DNA from: CBDTYW01 sp965364735
Lineage (GTDB): Bacteria > Actinomycetota > Nitriliruptoria > Nitriliruptorales > Nitriliruptoraceae
Reading direction: 5' to 3'
Length of the DNA: 6,702 nt
Assembly (NCBI GenBank): GCA_965364735.1
Contig: CBDTYW010000213.1
Coordinates: 1 to 6,702 of the forward strand
Part shown: in pieces, positions 1-6,159 of the stretch
Numbering within the stretch: position 1 is the stretch's first letter
Layout of the letters: each line of letters begins with the position of its first letter
Translations under genes and position numbers: made by a program
The notes under the pieces: generated by a model
What the model saw: the letters and a program-made list of their open reading frames with translations, nothing else
What the model was told of the DNA's origin: nothing
Database searches by the model: none

Positions 1-1
1 G

Positions 2-493
2 TGGTTGTGGATCAATCTGGCGTTTCTGCCCGCGCTGCTGGTGATGCAGCGCGCGAGCCGGTCCGGCGATCCGTGGTCCGGAGACATGGCGCTGCCCGGC
101 GGTCGGCGCGACCTGGGCGAGAGCCTGGTCCAGACGGCGGTGCGCGAGACGGCCGAGGAGGTGGCTGTGTCACTCCCTGCCACCCCGCTCGGCCGGATCG
201 ACGACGTCGGTGGCCCGATGATGTCGACGCGCGTCGCGACGTTCGTGTTCACCATCCCCCGACCGATCGCCCCCACGCCGGAACCTGGCGAGGTCGCTGA
301 TGCCTTCTGGATCACGCTCGCGATGGTCTTCGACCGGGATGCCGCCGTCCGCCACCGATCGATTCCGTGGGGGCTGCTCCCCGCGGTTCGCGTGGACGAG
401 CATCGCGTGATCTGGGGCCTGACCCATCGGACCCTGCACAACTTCGCGCGGGCGATCGGGATGCAGCTGCCGAAGGCTGGCTGGCGGCGATGA
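2..493 (+). CDS. Nudix hydrolase, CoA-pyrophosphatase-like (5' end outside window)
   Basis: Nudix enzymes hydrolyse a nucleoside diphosphate linked to another group; this subgroup typically cleaves CoA or acyl-CoA to 3',5'-ADP and (acyl)phosphopantetheine in the cytosol. The frame is open from the window edge, so the true start lies upstream; a TTG at 5 is in frame but is not a convincing start. Numbering from that TTG, the Nudix box spans residues 33-55 (bases 101-169): G33, E39, R47-E48 and E51-E52 fit GX5EX7REUXEEXGU, but the usual second Gly is Ala54 and the hydrophobic position 49 is Thr. The REXXEE metal-binding core is intact. The preceding LVMQRASR and MALPGG resemble the CoA-specific stretch that precedes the box in CoA pyrophosphatases. 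The 162 visible residues compare with roughly 190-220 for the family, so perhaps 30-60 residues are missing. The stop overlaps the next ATG (ATGA), so the two genes are probably translationally coupled. The Nudix assignment is firm; CoA as substrate is inferred. Confidence 0.85.
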   Translation, partial: WLWINLAFLPALLVMQRASRSGDPWSGDMALPGGRRDLGESLVQTAVRETAEEVAVSLPATPLGRIDDVGGPMMSTRVATFVFTIPRPIAPTPEPGEVADAFWITLAMVFDRDAAVRHRSIPWGLLPAVRVDEHRVIWGLTHRTLHNFARAIGMQLPKAGWRR

Positions 494-1095
494 GCGTCCT
501 CGAGCTGCGTGGACTGGTGGTCGGCGAGTCCGGCGACGCCTGGTCGTCGCTCGGGTTCACGGTCAACGACGACCACTTCACGACCGGCGGGGTGACCTTC
601 CGGTGCGGCCACGAGCGACCGGGCCTGCGTGCATGGGATCTCTCGAGCCCCGCGGACGTCGACGGCCTCGCGCACCTTCCCGTGGTCCCCGGGCCGGATG
701 CCATCCATCCGAACGGGGTCATCGCGGTCGACCACGTGGTCATCGCCACGCCGGACCTCGACCGCACCACGCTCGCCTTCGCCGCTCACGGGGTGGCTCC
801 CAGGCGCACGCGGGCGGCCGAGATGGGGACGATGCTCCAGCGGTTCTTCGTTCTCGGGCCGAGCATCGCGGAGGTGGTCGGGCCGCCGGGCGCCGGTGCA
901 GGTCCCGCCTCGTTCTGGGGGCTGGCCTTCGTGGCCAGGGATCTGGACCTGCTCGCCGAGCTCCTGGGCGACCGGCTGTCCGAACCGCGCGACGCCGTCC
1001 AGCGCGATCGCCGGATCGCTGTGCTCCGCAACGGGACCGCCGAAGAGTCCTTCGCGACACGGATCGCGTTCCTGACGCCGCGACCTCGCAGCTGA
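490..1095 (+). CDS. VOC superfamily (glyoxalase-like) protein, function unknown
   Basis: A 201-residue protein starting at the ATG that overlaps the Nudix stop codon. A start further upstream would run through the Nudix gene; this start gives MSVLELRGLVV and has only a weak ribosome site, as expected for coupled translation. Residues 1-65 form a leader ending in a short strand-rich stretch. Residues 78-132 look like a first VOC βαβββ module: AVDHVVIATPDLD, with His82 where the first metal ligand usually sits, then FFVLGPSIAEVVGPP with Glu128 at the usual Glu ligand position. Residues 143-195 look like the second module (FWGLAFVARDLD to ATRIAFLTP), but its first metal position is Leu rather than His. 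VOC proteins include glyoxalases, epimerases, dioxygenases and antibiotic-binding proteins, so the fold does not give the reaction. No signal peptide or membrane segment is visible, so it is probably cytosolic. The fold call is good; the substrate is unknown. Confidence 0.8.
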   Translation: MSVLELRGLVVGESGDAWSSLGFTVNDDHFTTGGVTFRCGHERPGLRAWDLSSPADVDGLAHLPVVPGPDAIHPNGVIAVDHVVIATPDLDRTTLAFAAHGVAPRRTRAAEMGTMLQRFFVLGPSIAEVVGPPGAGAGPASFWGLAFVARDLDLLAELLGDRLSEPRDAVQRDRRIAVLRNGTAEESFATRIAFLTPRPRS

Positions 1096-1134
1096 ACGCA
1101 CGCCCTGACTACGCCGTCCGCACCCGGACCACTA

Positions 1135-1153
1135 TTCTGACGCCCCGTCAGAA
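1135..1153. promoter_or_regulatory. Palindromic operator upstream of the MaoC pair (copy 1)
   Basis: TTCTGACG-CCC-CGTCAGAA is a perfect inverted repeat with 8-bp arms and a 3-bp centre. It ends 21 bp before the GTG of the first MaoC gene. A weak -10-like TATTCT (1133-1138) overlaps its left arm, so a protein bound here would block transcription. The same core, TCTGACG-N3-CGTCAGA, recurs at 6060-6076 upstream of the acyl-CoA synthetase. The short, tight, symmetric site suits a TetR-family dimer. As a terminator for the VOC gene it is poor: no T-run follows and the second copy follows no gene end. It differs from the KstR (AAC/GTT-type) cholesterol operator. Confidence 0.7.
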
Positions 1154-1174
1154 ACGCACCCCGGGAGCGCATCC

Positions 1175-1606
1175 GTGACCACCCTGCAGGCCGGCGATGT
1201 CGGCCCCGTCATCAGCCACACGCTGAACCGCACCGACTTCGTCCGCTACGCCGGTGCGTCGGGCGACTACAACCCGATGCACCATGACGAGCCGAAGGCC
1301 GTCGCCGCCCGCCAGCCGAGCGTGTTCGGTCACGGGATGCTGTCCGCCGGGATCCTCGGACGCGCGATCACCGACTGGGTGGGCGTCGCTGCGCTGCAGA
1401 CCTACAAGGTCCGCTTCGCCACCCAGACGTGGCCCGACGACACGGTCAGCACCCACCTCGAGGTCACCGAGGTCCGCACCGAGGACGGCGTGCAGCTCGC
1501 CGACCTCACCGCGGAGCTTCGCAACCAGGACGGGGCCCCGGTCATCACCGGCAGCGCCGTCATCCGCCTCGACGCCGTGGTCGCTGCGACCACCGAAGGA
1601 GCCTGA
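1175..1606 (+). CDS. MaoC-family (R)-specific enoyl-CoA hydratase, catalytic subunit (HadB/ChsH1-like)
   Basis: A single hot-dog-fold hydratase of 143 residues, close to HadB (about 142). Such proteins add water to trans-2-enoyl-thioesters to give (R)-3-hydroxyacyl-thioesters in the cytosol. The hydratase-2 motif is complete at residues 25-42 (YAGASGDYNPMHHDE), with catalytic Asp31 and His36. A further conserved stretch, VFGHGMLSAGILGRAI, follows and forms the substrate-tunnel helix in the family. The GTG start at 1175 is chosen because GGGAG (1163-1167) lies 7 bp ahead and the protein then begins at the family's usual N-terminus (TLQAGDVGPV). It is the first gene of a two-gene operon; the partner begins one base after its stop. 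Control is probably through the palindrome at 1135-1153. In actinobacteria such proteins usually pair with a catalytically dead hot-dog partner, which is what the next gene encodes. CoA rather than ACP as carrier is inferred from the catabolic setting. Confidence 0.88.
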   Translation: MTTLQAGDVGPVISHTLNRTDFVRYAGASGDYNPMHHDEPKAVAARQPSVFGHGMLSAGILGRAITDWVGVAALQTYKVRFATQTWPDDTVSTHLEVTEVRTEDGVQLADLTAELRNQDGAPVITGSAVIRLDAVVAATTEGA

Positions 1607-1607
1607 C

Positions 1608-2111
1608 ATGACCGACGTGACCCGCTTCAAGGGCGCAGTGCTTCCCTCCGCAACCGTCGTCGTCGAGCGCACCGCGGTCGCGCACTTCGCTGCCGGCGTC
1701 ATCGACGACAACCCGGTGTTCCGCGATCCTGCCGCCGCCGCGGCTGCAGGGCTCGACGCGATCCCGGGCACCCCGACGTTCAGCTTCGTCATGAACAACT
1801 ACGGCATGTTCCCGGAGCTCCAGTCCCCACGTGGCGACGAGAAGAACCCTTTCAACGTCGCGCTGGGCGAGCTGATGGCCACCGGCGGCCTCCTCCTCCA
1901 CGGCGGACAGGAGTTCCACTACCACCGCCCGGTGCTCGTCGGCGACCAGCTGACGTCCGAGGCGCACATGAGCGACGTCTACGCGAAGACCAACGCTGCG
2001 GGCAAGGTCATGACGTTCCTGGAGACCAGCACGACGTGGCGTGATGCGGACGGAGCGGACGTCGTCACCTCCCGCATGACGCTGATCCACATGGGCCGCG
2101 CCGCCAGCTGA
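1608..2111 (+). CDS. FAS1-like MaoC N-terminal-type dehydratase subunit (HadA/HadC/ChsH2-N-like)
   Basis: A 167-residue hot-dog protein of the type that forms the non-catalytic, substrate-binding half of heteromeric MaoC hydratases (HadA or HadC with HadB; the N-terminal part of ChsH2 with ChsH1). Around residues 32-40 it carries IDDNPVFRD: the Asp-x-Asn-Pro of the hydratase motif survives, but the catalytic His is Phe38, so it should not work alone. GTPTFSFVMNNYG (about 54-66) matches the P-T-F segment of this subunit type, and GGQEFHYHRPVLVGDQL (about 98-114) is the second conserved block. The ATG at 1608 is preceded by AAGGAG (1596-1601) at 6-bp spacing, a strong ribosome site, and lies one base after the stop of the catalytic subunit. 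The two are surely co-expressed and probably form a heterodimer or heterotetramer. The order, catalytic subunit first, is the reverse of hadA-hadB. The gene ends 3 bp from the end of the convergent transporter gene. Confidence 0.82.
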   Translation: MTDVTRFKGAVLPSATVVVERTAVAHFAAGVIDDNPVFRDPAAAAAAGLDAIPGTPTFSFVMNNYGMFPELQSPRGDEKNPFNVALGELMATGGLLLHGGQEFHYHRPVLVGDQLTSEAHMSDVYAKTNAAGKVMTFLETSTTWRDADGADVVTSRMTLIHMGRAAS

Positions 2112-2114
2112 GCA

Positions 2115-3314
2115 TCACCGCAGGACGCCGGCTTCGCGCTCGGCATCACGGTCGGCACCCCTGGTCGCCAGCCGGTGGACGACGATTCCGACGACGCCCG
2201 ACCCTGCGGCGAACCCGTAGCCTGCCGCTGGGCCGTAGCGGTCGCTCACCGCACCGATCACGACGCTGCCAAGGCCCTCACCGGCGATGATGAGCGCGAC
2301 GACGACCCCGGTCACGCGCGCCAGGTCATCGGCTGGGACCCGGTCCATGAAGACCACCTGGGCCCCGAGGGCCCAGCCCACCGACACCCCGATGATGGCG
2401 TTGCAGGCGATCACCGCCGAGATCGACGTGATCACCAGCGACGCCGCGGTCGCTCCGAAGATGCCGACCACGATCAAGATCAGGTGGGTCGACGACTTCC
2501 GGACCAGGACGTCGCGCGGCCCCAGCAACAGGTTCATGATCACGGTCGCTGCCGGCGCGACGGCGACGAGGAGTCCGCGTTCGATGCCGTCGAGCGTCAG
2601 CGCCGCCGCGAGCGTCTCGGGGATCGCCGCCAGTGGCAGGGTGAAGACGAGCAGCAGGAGCAGACCGCGAAGTACGGGGTCGCTCACGATCACGCTCAGC
2701 CCGCTGCTGTCGTCGGGGCCGGGCAGGGTGGTCCGCGGAGGAATGTCCGTCGATGCCAGGATCAGCGCTGCGATGACGAACGACCCGGCGTCGTAGATCA
2801 ACGGCGGCGCGGGACCGATCAGCGTCGTCAGCGAGACGCCAAGGCCGAGGCCGATCACCTGCGCCCCGTTGCCGACGGTGTTGAGCAGCGCCAGCAGCGG
2901 CCCGTGGATCTCGCGTGGGACGGCGGCTGCAGAGGCCGCCGTCCGGACGCTGGTGATGACGGTCCGGAGCCCACCCAGACACGCAGCAGCCACCAGCACA
3001 GGCGCCAGCCCGGGCAGCGCGATCAGCCCCAGCGAGGCCGCGCCGAGGAGGTGAGCGACGACCAGCGTGGCCTTGCGGTCGAAGCGGTCCAGCAGCGAGA
3101 AGCCGAGCGTCCCGACGAGGATGCCCGGGATCGCCTGGACGGCGTACGCGAGCCCGGTGCCCAGCACCAGATCACCGGCGCGCTCGTACGCGATCACGAA
3201 GATGGCGCCGGAGGCCAGCCAGTCACCGAGCGTGGAGACCACGCTCACCGCGAGCAGCCTCCGGGCCACCGGGTGCTTCAGCACGGCGACATGACCTTCG
3301 TGGTCAGCGCTCAC
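2115..3314 (-). CDS. MFS-type membrane transporter
   Basis: A 399-residue, very hydrophobic protein with roughly ten to twelve predicted membrane segments (first at about 19-42, others near 52-73, 83-100, 104-122, 140-165, 173-188, 214-233, 246-264, 277-297, 299-322, 334-355 and 362-380). The cytosolic loop after the second segment carries DRFDRK (76-81), matching the DRxxRK of the major-facilitator signature; this and TLGDWLASGAIF near residue 28 place it with the MFS exporter-like group. A charged linker at 190-210 separates the two halves. A related basic segment, DRVPADDLARV, at about 324-334 mirrors the motif in the second half. The start is GTG at 3314, with AGGGG (3321-3325 on the minus strand) 6 bp upstream. 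It is transcribed alone, convergent to the MaoC pair. Export of a small molecule or drug is the usual role, but the substrate cannot be read from the sequence and no tie to the acyl-CoA genes is shown. Confidence 0.85.
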   Translation of the reverse strand: MSADHEGHVAVLKHPVARRLLAVSVVSTLGDWLASGAIFVIAYERAGDLVLGTGLAYAVQAIPGILVGTLGFSLLDRFDRKATLVVAHLLGAASLGLIALPGLAPVLVAAACLGGLRTVITSVRTAASAAAVPREIHGPLLALLNTVGNGAQVIGLGLGVSLTTLIGPAPPLIYDAGSFVIAALILASTDIPPRTTLPGPDDSSGLSVIVSDPVLRGLLLLLVFTLPLAAIPETLAAALTLDGIERGLLVAVAPAATVIMNLLLGPRDVLVRKSSTHLILIVVGIFGATAASLVITSISAVIACNAIIGVSVGWALGAQVVFMDRVPADDLARVTGVVVALIIAGEGLGSVVIGAVSDRYGPAAGYGFAAGSGVVGIVVHRLATRGADRDAEREAGVLR

Positions 3315-3470
3315 GTACTGCCCCTGTGGAGTCCGGTGCGGGCGTGTCCCGACCGTGCGGGCCGGCGGACGGCCACGCGCGCCCCCTCAGCGAGGGCCAC
3401 TGTAGGAAGCGCTCACGTGCAACGTCGCATCCGTCCGATGCGCGCGCAACCACTGCCGATCCGTCACACA
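3315..3470. other. Intergenic region between the crotonase gene and the MFS gene, with inverted repeats
   Basis: This 156-bp gap follows the crotonase stop and precedes the transporter start, both on the minus strand, so it should hold the terminator of the first and the promoter of the second. A weak minus-strand -10-like TACAGT lies at 3399-3404, with no good -35 at standard spacing. Two short inverted repeats are present (3384-3396 and 3426-3442). No T-run marks a classical terminator. I see no open frame here with a convincing ribosome site. Confidence 0.4.
3426..3442. repeat. Short inverted repeat upstream of the MFS gene
   Basis: CGCATC-CGTCC-GATGCG is a perfect 6-bp-arm inverted repeat with a 5-bp centre. 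It lies 28 bp past the crotonase stop and 112 bp before the transporter start. It could be a weak hairpin ending the synthetase-crotonase transcript, or an operator for the transporter. No T-run follows on the minus strand, which weakens the terminator reading. A repeat of this size can occur by chance in GC-rich DNA. Confidence 0.35.
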
Positions 3471-4322
3471 TCACCAGCCGGTGAACTCCGCGGCTCGTCG
3501 CTCGACGAAGGATGCGATGCCCTCCTTCGCGTCACGCGAGGACTGTGCGATCTCCTGGGCCAGCGCTTCCTCGAGCAAGGCCGTCGCACGGTCGCTCTCG
3601 AACGCACGGTTCACGAGGCGCTTCGTGGCGGCCAGCGCCACGGTCGGTCCGCTCGCCAGCCGGGCCGCGAGCTCTCGCGTGACGGCGTCGAGCTCCGCGC
3701 CGTCGACCACGCGGTTCACGATGCCCATGGCCGCAGCCTCCGGGCCCGAGACCTCGTCGCCCAGCATCAGCAGCTCCTTCGCGCGCTGTGGTCCGACGAG
3801 GCGCGTCAGGAGATATGCCGCACCGGCGTCCGGGACGATGCCGCGACGGACGAAGGCCTGGATGAACCTGGCGTCGGTGCTGGCCACCACGAGATCGCAG
3901 GCTATCGCCAGCTGGAACCCGCCACCTGCGGCCACGCCGTCGACGGCCGCCACGACCGGCTTGTCACAGTCCAGGATTGACCGGATGAGTCGTTGCCAGC
4001 CGCGGTCGAGCAGCCGTGTGACCTCACCGGTGGCGATGCGCGGGGCGCCGTCGGGACGCGGGGCCGGCGGCAGGTTGGCCCGCAGGTCCGCGCCGGAGCA
4101 GAAGGCACCACCGTCGCCGGTGAGCCGGATGGCGCGGACGTTCAGGTCCGCGCTGAGCTCCTCGAAGCGCTCGCTGAGCCGATCGCGCATGACCGCGGTC
4201 AGGGCGTTCTTGGCCTTCGGGCGCCGGATCGTGACGAGCGCCACGGCGCCGTCCATCTCGACGTGGATGAGCTCGTCGACATCATCGGTCCGGGATTCTG
4301 CGGTGTCAGCGGTGACTGCCAC
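3471..4322 (-). CDS. Crotonase-family enoyl-CoA hydratase/isomerase with PaaG/ECI-like active site
   Basis: A 283-residue crotonase-fold protein, slightly longer than the usual 255-270 because of a 20-residue N-terminal tail. The CoA-thioester oxyanion hole is intact (AFCSGADL at 73-80; DGVAAGGG at 128-135). The two Glu residues of classical enoyl-CoA hydratase (rat E144 and E164) are replaced: GGGFQLAI puts Gln137 at the first, and ARFIQAFVRRG puts Phe157 at the second. Instead the protein has VPDAG with Asp165, the layout seen in PaaG-type epoxyphenylacetyl-CoA isomerases and some Δ3,Δ2-enoyl-CoA isomerases, where the Asp is the catalytic base. Isomerisation of an enoyl-CoA is therefore more likely than simple hydration. 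The C-terminal helices end in the common KEGIASFVERRAAEF pattern. The start is GTG at 4322, with AGGAG (4328-4332 on the minus strand) 5 bp upstream. It lies 44 bp after the synthetase gene and is probably in its operon. Family certain, reaction inferred. Confidence 0.88.
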   Translation of the reverse strand: MAVTADTAESRTDDVDELIHVEMDGAVALVTIRRPKAKNALTAVMRDRLSERFEELSADLNVRAIRLTGDGGAFCSGADLRANLPPAPRPDGAPRIATGEVTRLLDRGWQRLIRSILDCDKPVVAAVDGVAAGGGFQLAIACDLVVASTDARFIQAFVRRGIVPDAGAAYLLTRLVGPQRAKELLMLGDEVSGPEAAAMGIVNRVVDGAELDAVTRELAARLASGPTVALAATKRLVNRAFESDRATALLEEALAQEIAQSSRDAKEGIASFVERRAAEFTGW

Positions 4323-4366
4323 GAGGGCTCCTGGTCATCGGGTGAACTCACGGTGAACCGGCCTGC

Positions 4367-6013
4367 TCACGCGTTGAGCGCGGCCTTCTCGGCGGTCGCG
4401 GTCGCCCAGCCGTAGTCCGGCTTGCCGGCCGGCGAGCGGACGACGGACTCCACCGTGACCACGAGGCGGGGGATCTTGTAGCGCGCGACCCGTGTGGACA
4501 GATGCTCCTCGAACTCGGCCTGGGTGGGCTCCGCGGCGCCCGGGTTGAGCTCGACCACGGCGGTGACCCGCTGGCCGAAGCGCTCGTCCGGGATGCCGGC
4601 AACGATGACGTCGCGCACGGCAGGGTGGGCCTTGATCGCGGACTCGACCTCCTCCGGGAAGATCTTCTCGCCGCCGGAGTTGATGCAGACCGAGCCGCGT
4701 CCGATGAAGTGGATGACCCCGTCGGCGTCAACGGTCGCGCGGTCGCCGGTGAGCACCCACCGTCGACCGTCCGCGGTCGCGACGAACGTCTCTGCGGTCT
4801 TGACCGGCGCGTTGTAGTAGCCGAGCGGGATGTGGCCCGTCTGGGCGACCCGGCCGATCGTGTCCGCGCCCGGCTCGATGACGGTGATGTCGTCGGCGAT
4901 CACGTTGGTCCGGTCGTTGACCGTGAACTTGAGGCCCGAGTCCGACGACGAGTCGTCCGTGGCGGTCCCGTTGAACCCGGTCTCCGACGAGCCGTAGTTG
5001 TCCATGATGTGGCACTGCGGGAGGACCACCTTCAGCCGGTCCTTGACCGACTGGCTCAGGATCGCGCCGGCAGAGGAGATGATGAAGAGGCCCGAGCAGT
5101 CGTGCTCACCGGACTCCAACGCCTCCGCGATCGGGACGGCCATGGCATCGCCGACGATCGAGAGGACGAACACGCGGTCACGCGCCATCAGCTCGGCGAC
5201 CTTCTGACCCGAGAACTTGCGGGTGATCGCCATCGTCCGTCCGCCGAACCACCCGATGAAGCAGCCGAGGAACGCCGCCCCGTGCATCAGCGGCGGGGCG
5301 GAGAACATGGTGATCTCCCCGGATCCGGCGACGCGGCCCGCAAGCTCGCCCGGCGTCGACACGGGCGTGCCGACGGGGTCGCCGCCACCGAGCCCGGCGA
5401 AGAAGATGTCCTCGTGTCGCCACATGACGCCCTTCGGCATCCCGGTCGTGCCGCCGGTGTAGAGGAGGTAGAGGTCGTCGTCGGAACGGCCGTCGACCAC
5501 GGGGCGGGTGGTCGGCTGACGCGCGACCTCGGTCGCCCAGTCGAGCGCACCTTCGGGCGCGTTCGTCGCTGCCTCGTCGTCGCTGACCATGAGGAGGACG
5601 CGGATCCCCTCGAGCTCCGGGAGCACGTCCGTGACGCGGTCGGCGAACTCGGCGTCGAACACGACCGCGACAGCGTCGGAGTCGTCGTACAGGTGGCGCA
5701 GCTCCTCGCGGACGTAGCGGTAGTTGACGTTGACCGGGACTGCGCGGATCTTGAAGCATGCGAGCATCGAGGTGATGTACGGCAGCCCGTTGTAGAGGTG
5801 GCAGGCGACGTGATCGCCGGCTCCGATCCCGAGCTCGAGGAACAGGTGTGCGACCTGGTTGGCGGCCTCGTCGAGCTCGCGGTAGGTGAGCCGCTCATCG
5901 CCGTCGATGATGAGCCCGAGCCGGTCGGGCACGACGTCCACGCAGTCCTCGAAGAGGTTCGCCAGGTTGTAGTTCGTGGCCTTGCCGACCACAGCGGCTG
6001 CGTCTTCGGTCAT
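4367..6013 (-). CDS. Acyl-CoA synthetase, ANL superfamily, FadD19-like
   Basis: A 548-residue AMP-forming ligase that activates a carboxylic acid through an acyl-adenylate to acyl-CoA, using ATP, in the cytosol. All adenylation motifs are present: the P-loop YTGGTTGMPKG (185-195) followed by VMWRHEDIF, NYGSSETG (339-346), LTGD (421-424), the hinge GRGSVCINSGGEKIFPEE (438-455), and the C-terminal catalytic Lys531 in RSPAGKPDYGWA. The P-loop with its MWRHED extension, the SINSGGEK-type hinge and the SPAGKPDY ending are, from memory, closely shared with mycobacterial FadD19, which activates the C24/C26 sterol side-chain acid; length is also alike. That substrate remains a guess here, because FadD19-like paralogues are numerous in actinobacteria. 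The ATG at 6013 is preceded by GGGAG (6020-6024 on the minus strand) at 6-bp spacing. The frame stays open further upstream, antisense to the dihydrouridine synthase, but with no family homology. It is the first gene of an operon with the crotonase gene, under the operator at 6060-6076. Confidence 0.93.
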   Translation of the reverse strand: MTEDAAAVVGKATNYNLANLFEDCVDVVPDRLGLIIDGDERLTYRELDEAANQVAHLFLELGIGAGDHVACHLYNGLPYITSMLACFKIRAVPVNVNYRYVREELRHLYDDSDAVAVVFDAEFADRVTDVLPELEGIRVLLMVSDDEAATNAPEGALDWATEVARQPTTRPVVDGRSDDDLYLLYTGGTTGMPKGVMWRHEDIFFAGLGGGDPVGTPVSTPGELAGRVAGSGEITMFSAPPLMHGAAFLGCFIGWFGGRTMAITRKFSGQKVAELMARDRVFVLSIVGDAMAVPIAEALESGEHDCSGLFIISSAGAILSQSVKDRLKVVLPQCHIMDNYGSSETGFNGTATDDSSSDSGLKFTVNDRTNVIADDITVIEPGADTIGRVAQTGHIPLGYYNAPVKTAETFVATADGRRWVLTGDRATVDADGVIHFIGRGSVCINSGGEKIFPEEVESAIKAHPAVRDVIVAGIPDERFGQRVTAVVELNPGAAEPTQAEFEEHLSTRVARYKIPRLVVTVESVVRSPAGKPDYGWATATAEKAALNA

Positions 6014-6059
6014 CGTCGTCTCCCGGTTCACAGGCACCCGCACATCCCGCTGATGCATT

Positions 6060-6076
6060 TCTGACGCCTCGTCAGA
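6060..6076. promoter_or_regulatory. Palindromic operator upstream of the acyl-CoA synthetase (copy 2)
   Basis: TCTGACG-CCT-CGTCAGA is a perfect inverted repeat with 7-bp arms and a 3-bp centre; it differs from the core of copy 1 (1135-1153) only in one centre base. It lies 46 bp before the synthetase ATG and just downstream of the likely start of its transcript, a natural position for a repressor. It is 111 bp before the divergent dihydrouridine synthase start, so control of that gene is less likely. I found no third copy in the window. Confidence 0.7.
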
Positions 6077-6090
6077 TTCCTGTTGGGCGC

Positions 6091-6120
6091 ATGCTAGGTG
6101 GCCGTGGCACATCAGGGCAA
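6091..6120 (-). promoter_or_regulatory. Candidate promoter of the acyl-CoA synthetase operon
   Basis: On the minus strand TTGCCC (6115-6120) and TAGCAT (6091-6096) are separated by 18 bp, each matching four of six bases of the -35 and -10 consensus. Transcription would start near 6084, a few bases ahead of the palindrome at 6060-6076, giving a leader of about 70 nt. The call rests on consensus likeness and position only. Confidence 0.4.
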
Positions 6121-6153
6121 CGCCGTCGGTCCCGGCAGGCCGGCGCATCGCCG

Positions 6154-6159
6154 TATCCT
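6154..6159 (+). promoter_or_regulatory. Candidate -10 element of the dihydrouridine synthase gene
   Basis: TATCCT matches four of six consensus bases and lies 28 bp before the GTG start, which would leave a leader of about 20 nt. No -35 at standard spacing is visible, which is common for actinobacterial promoters. Low certainty. Confidence 0.3.

Noticed and set aside
312..770. Open frames on the minus strand, and in other plus frames, across the Nudix and VOC genes
   Set aside because: Their products are Arg/Pro/Ser-rich without domains, while the Nudix and VOC frames show recognisable motifs and a coupled stop/start.
1135..1153. The palindrome as a terminator for the Nudix-VOC transcript
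   Set aside because: No T-run follows, and the matching copy at 6060-6076 lies in a divergent promoter region that follows no gene.
1173..1185. The 13-base CCGTGACCACCCT shared by the starts of the first MaoC gene and the dihydrouridine synthase gene (6186-6198)
   Set aside because: It covers the start codon and a common MTTL opening; the flanks differ at once, and common codon choice in GC-rich DNA explains it better than a shared control element.
2175..3980. A long plus-strand open frame of about 600 codons across the transporter and crotonase genes
   Set aside because: It runs antisense to two genes with clear family motifs, its product is rich in Arg, Asp, Gln and His with no domain, and no ribosome site marks its start. 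This is the usual long antisense frame of high-GC DNA.
4502..6064. A plus-strand open frame of about 520 codons opposite the acyl-CoA synthetase
   Set aside because: The product is low-complexity, rich in Val, Asp, Arg, Glu and Leu, and mirrors the synthetase codons; the opposite strand carries every adenylation motif.
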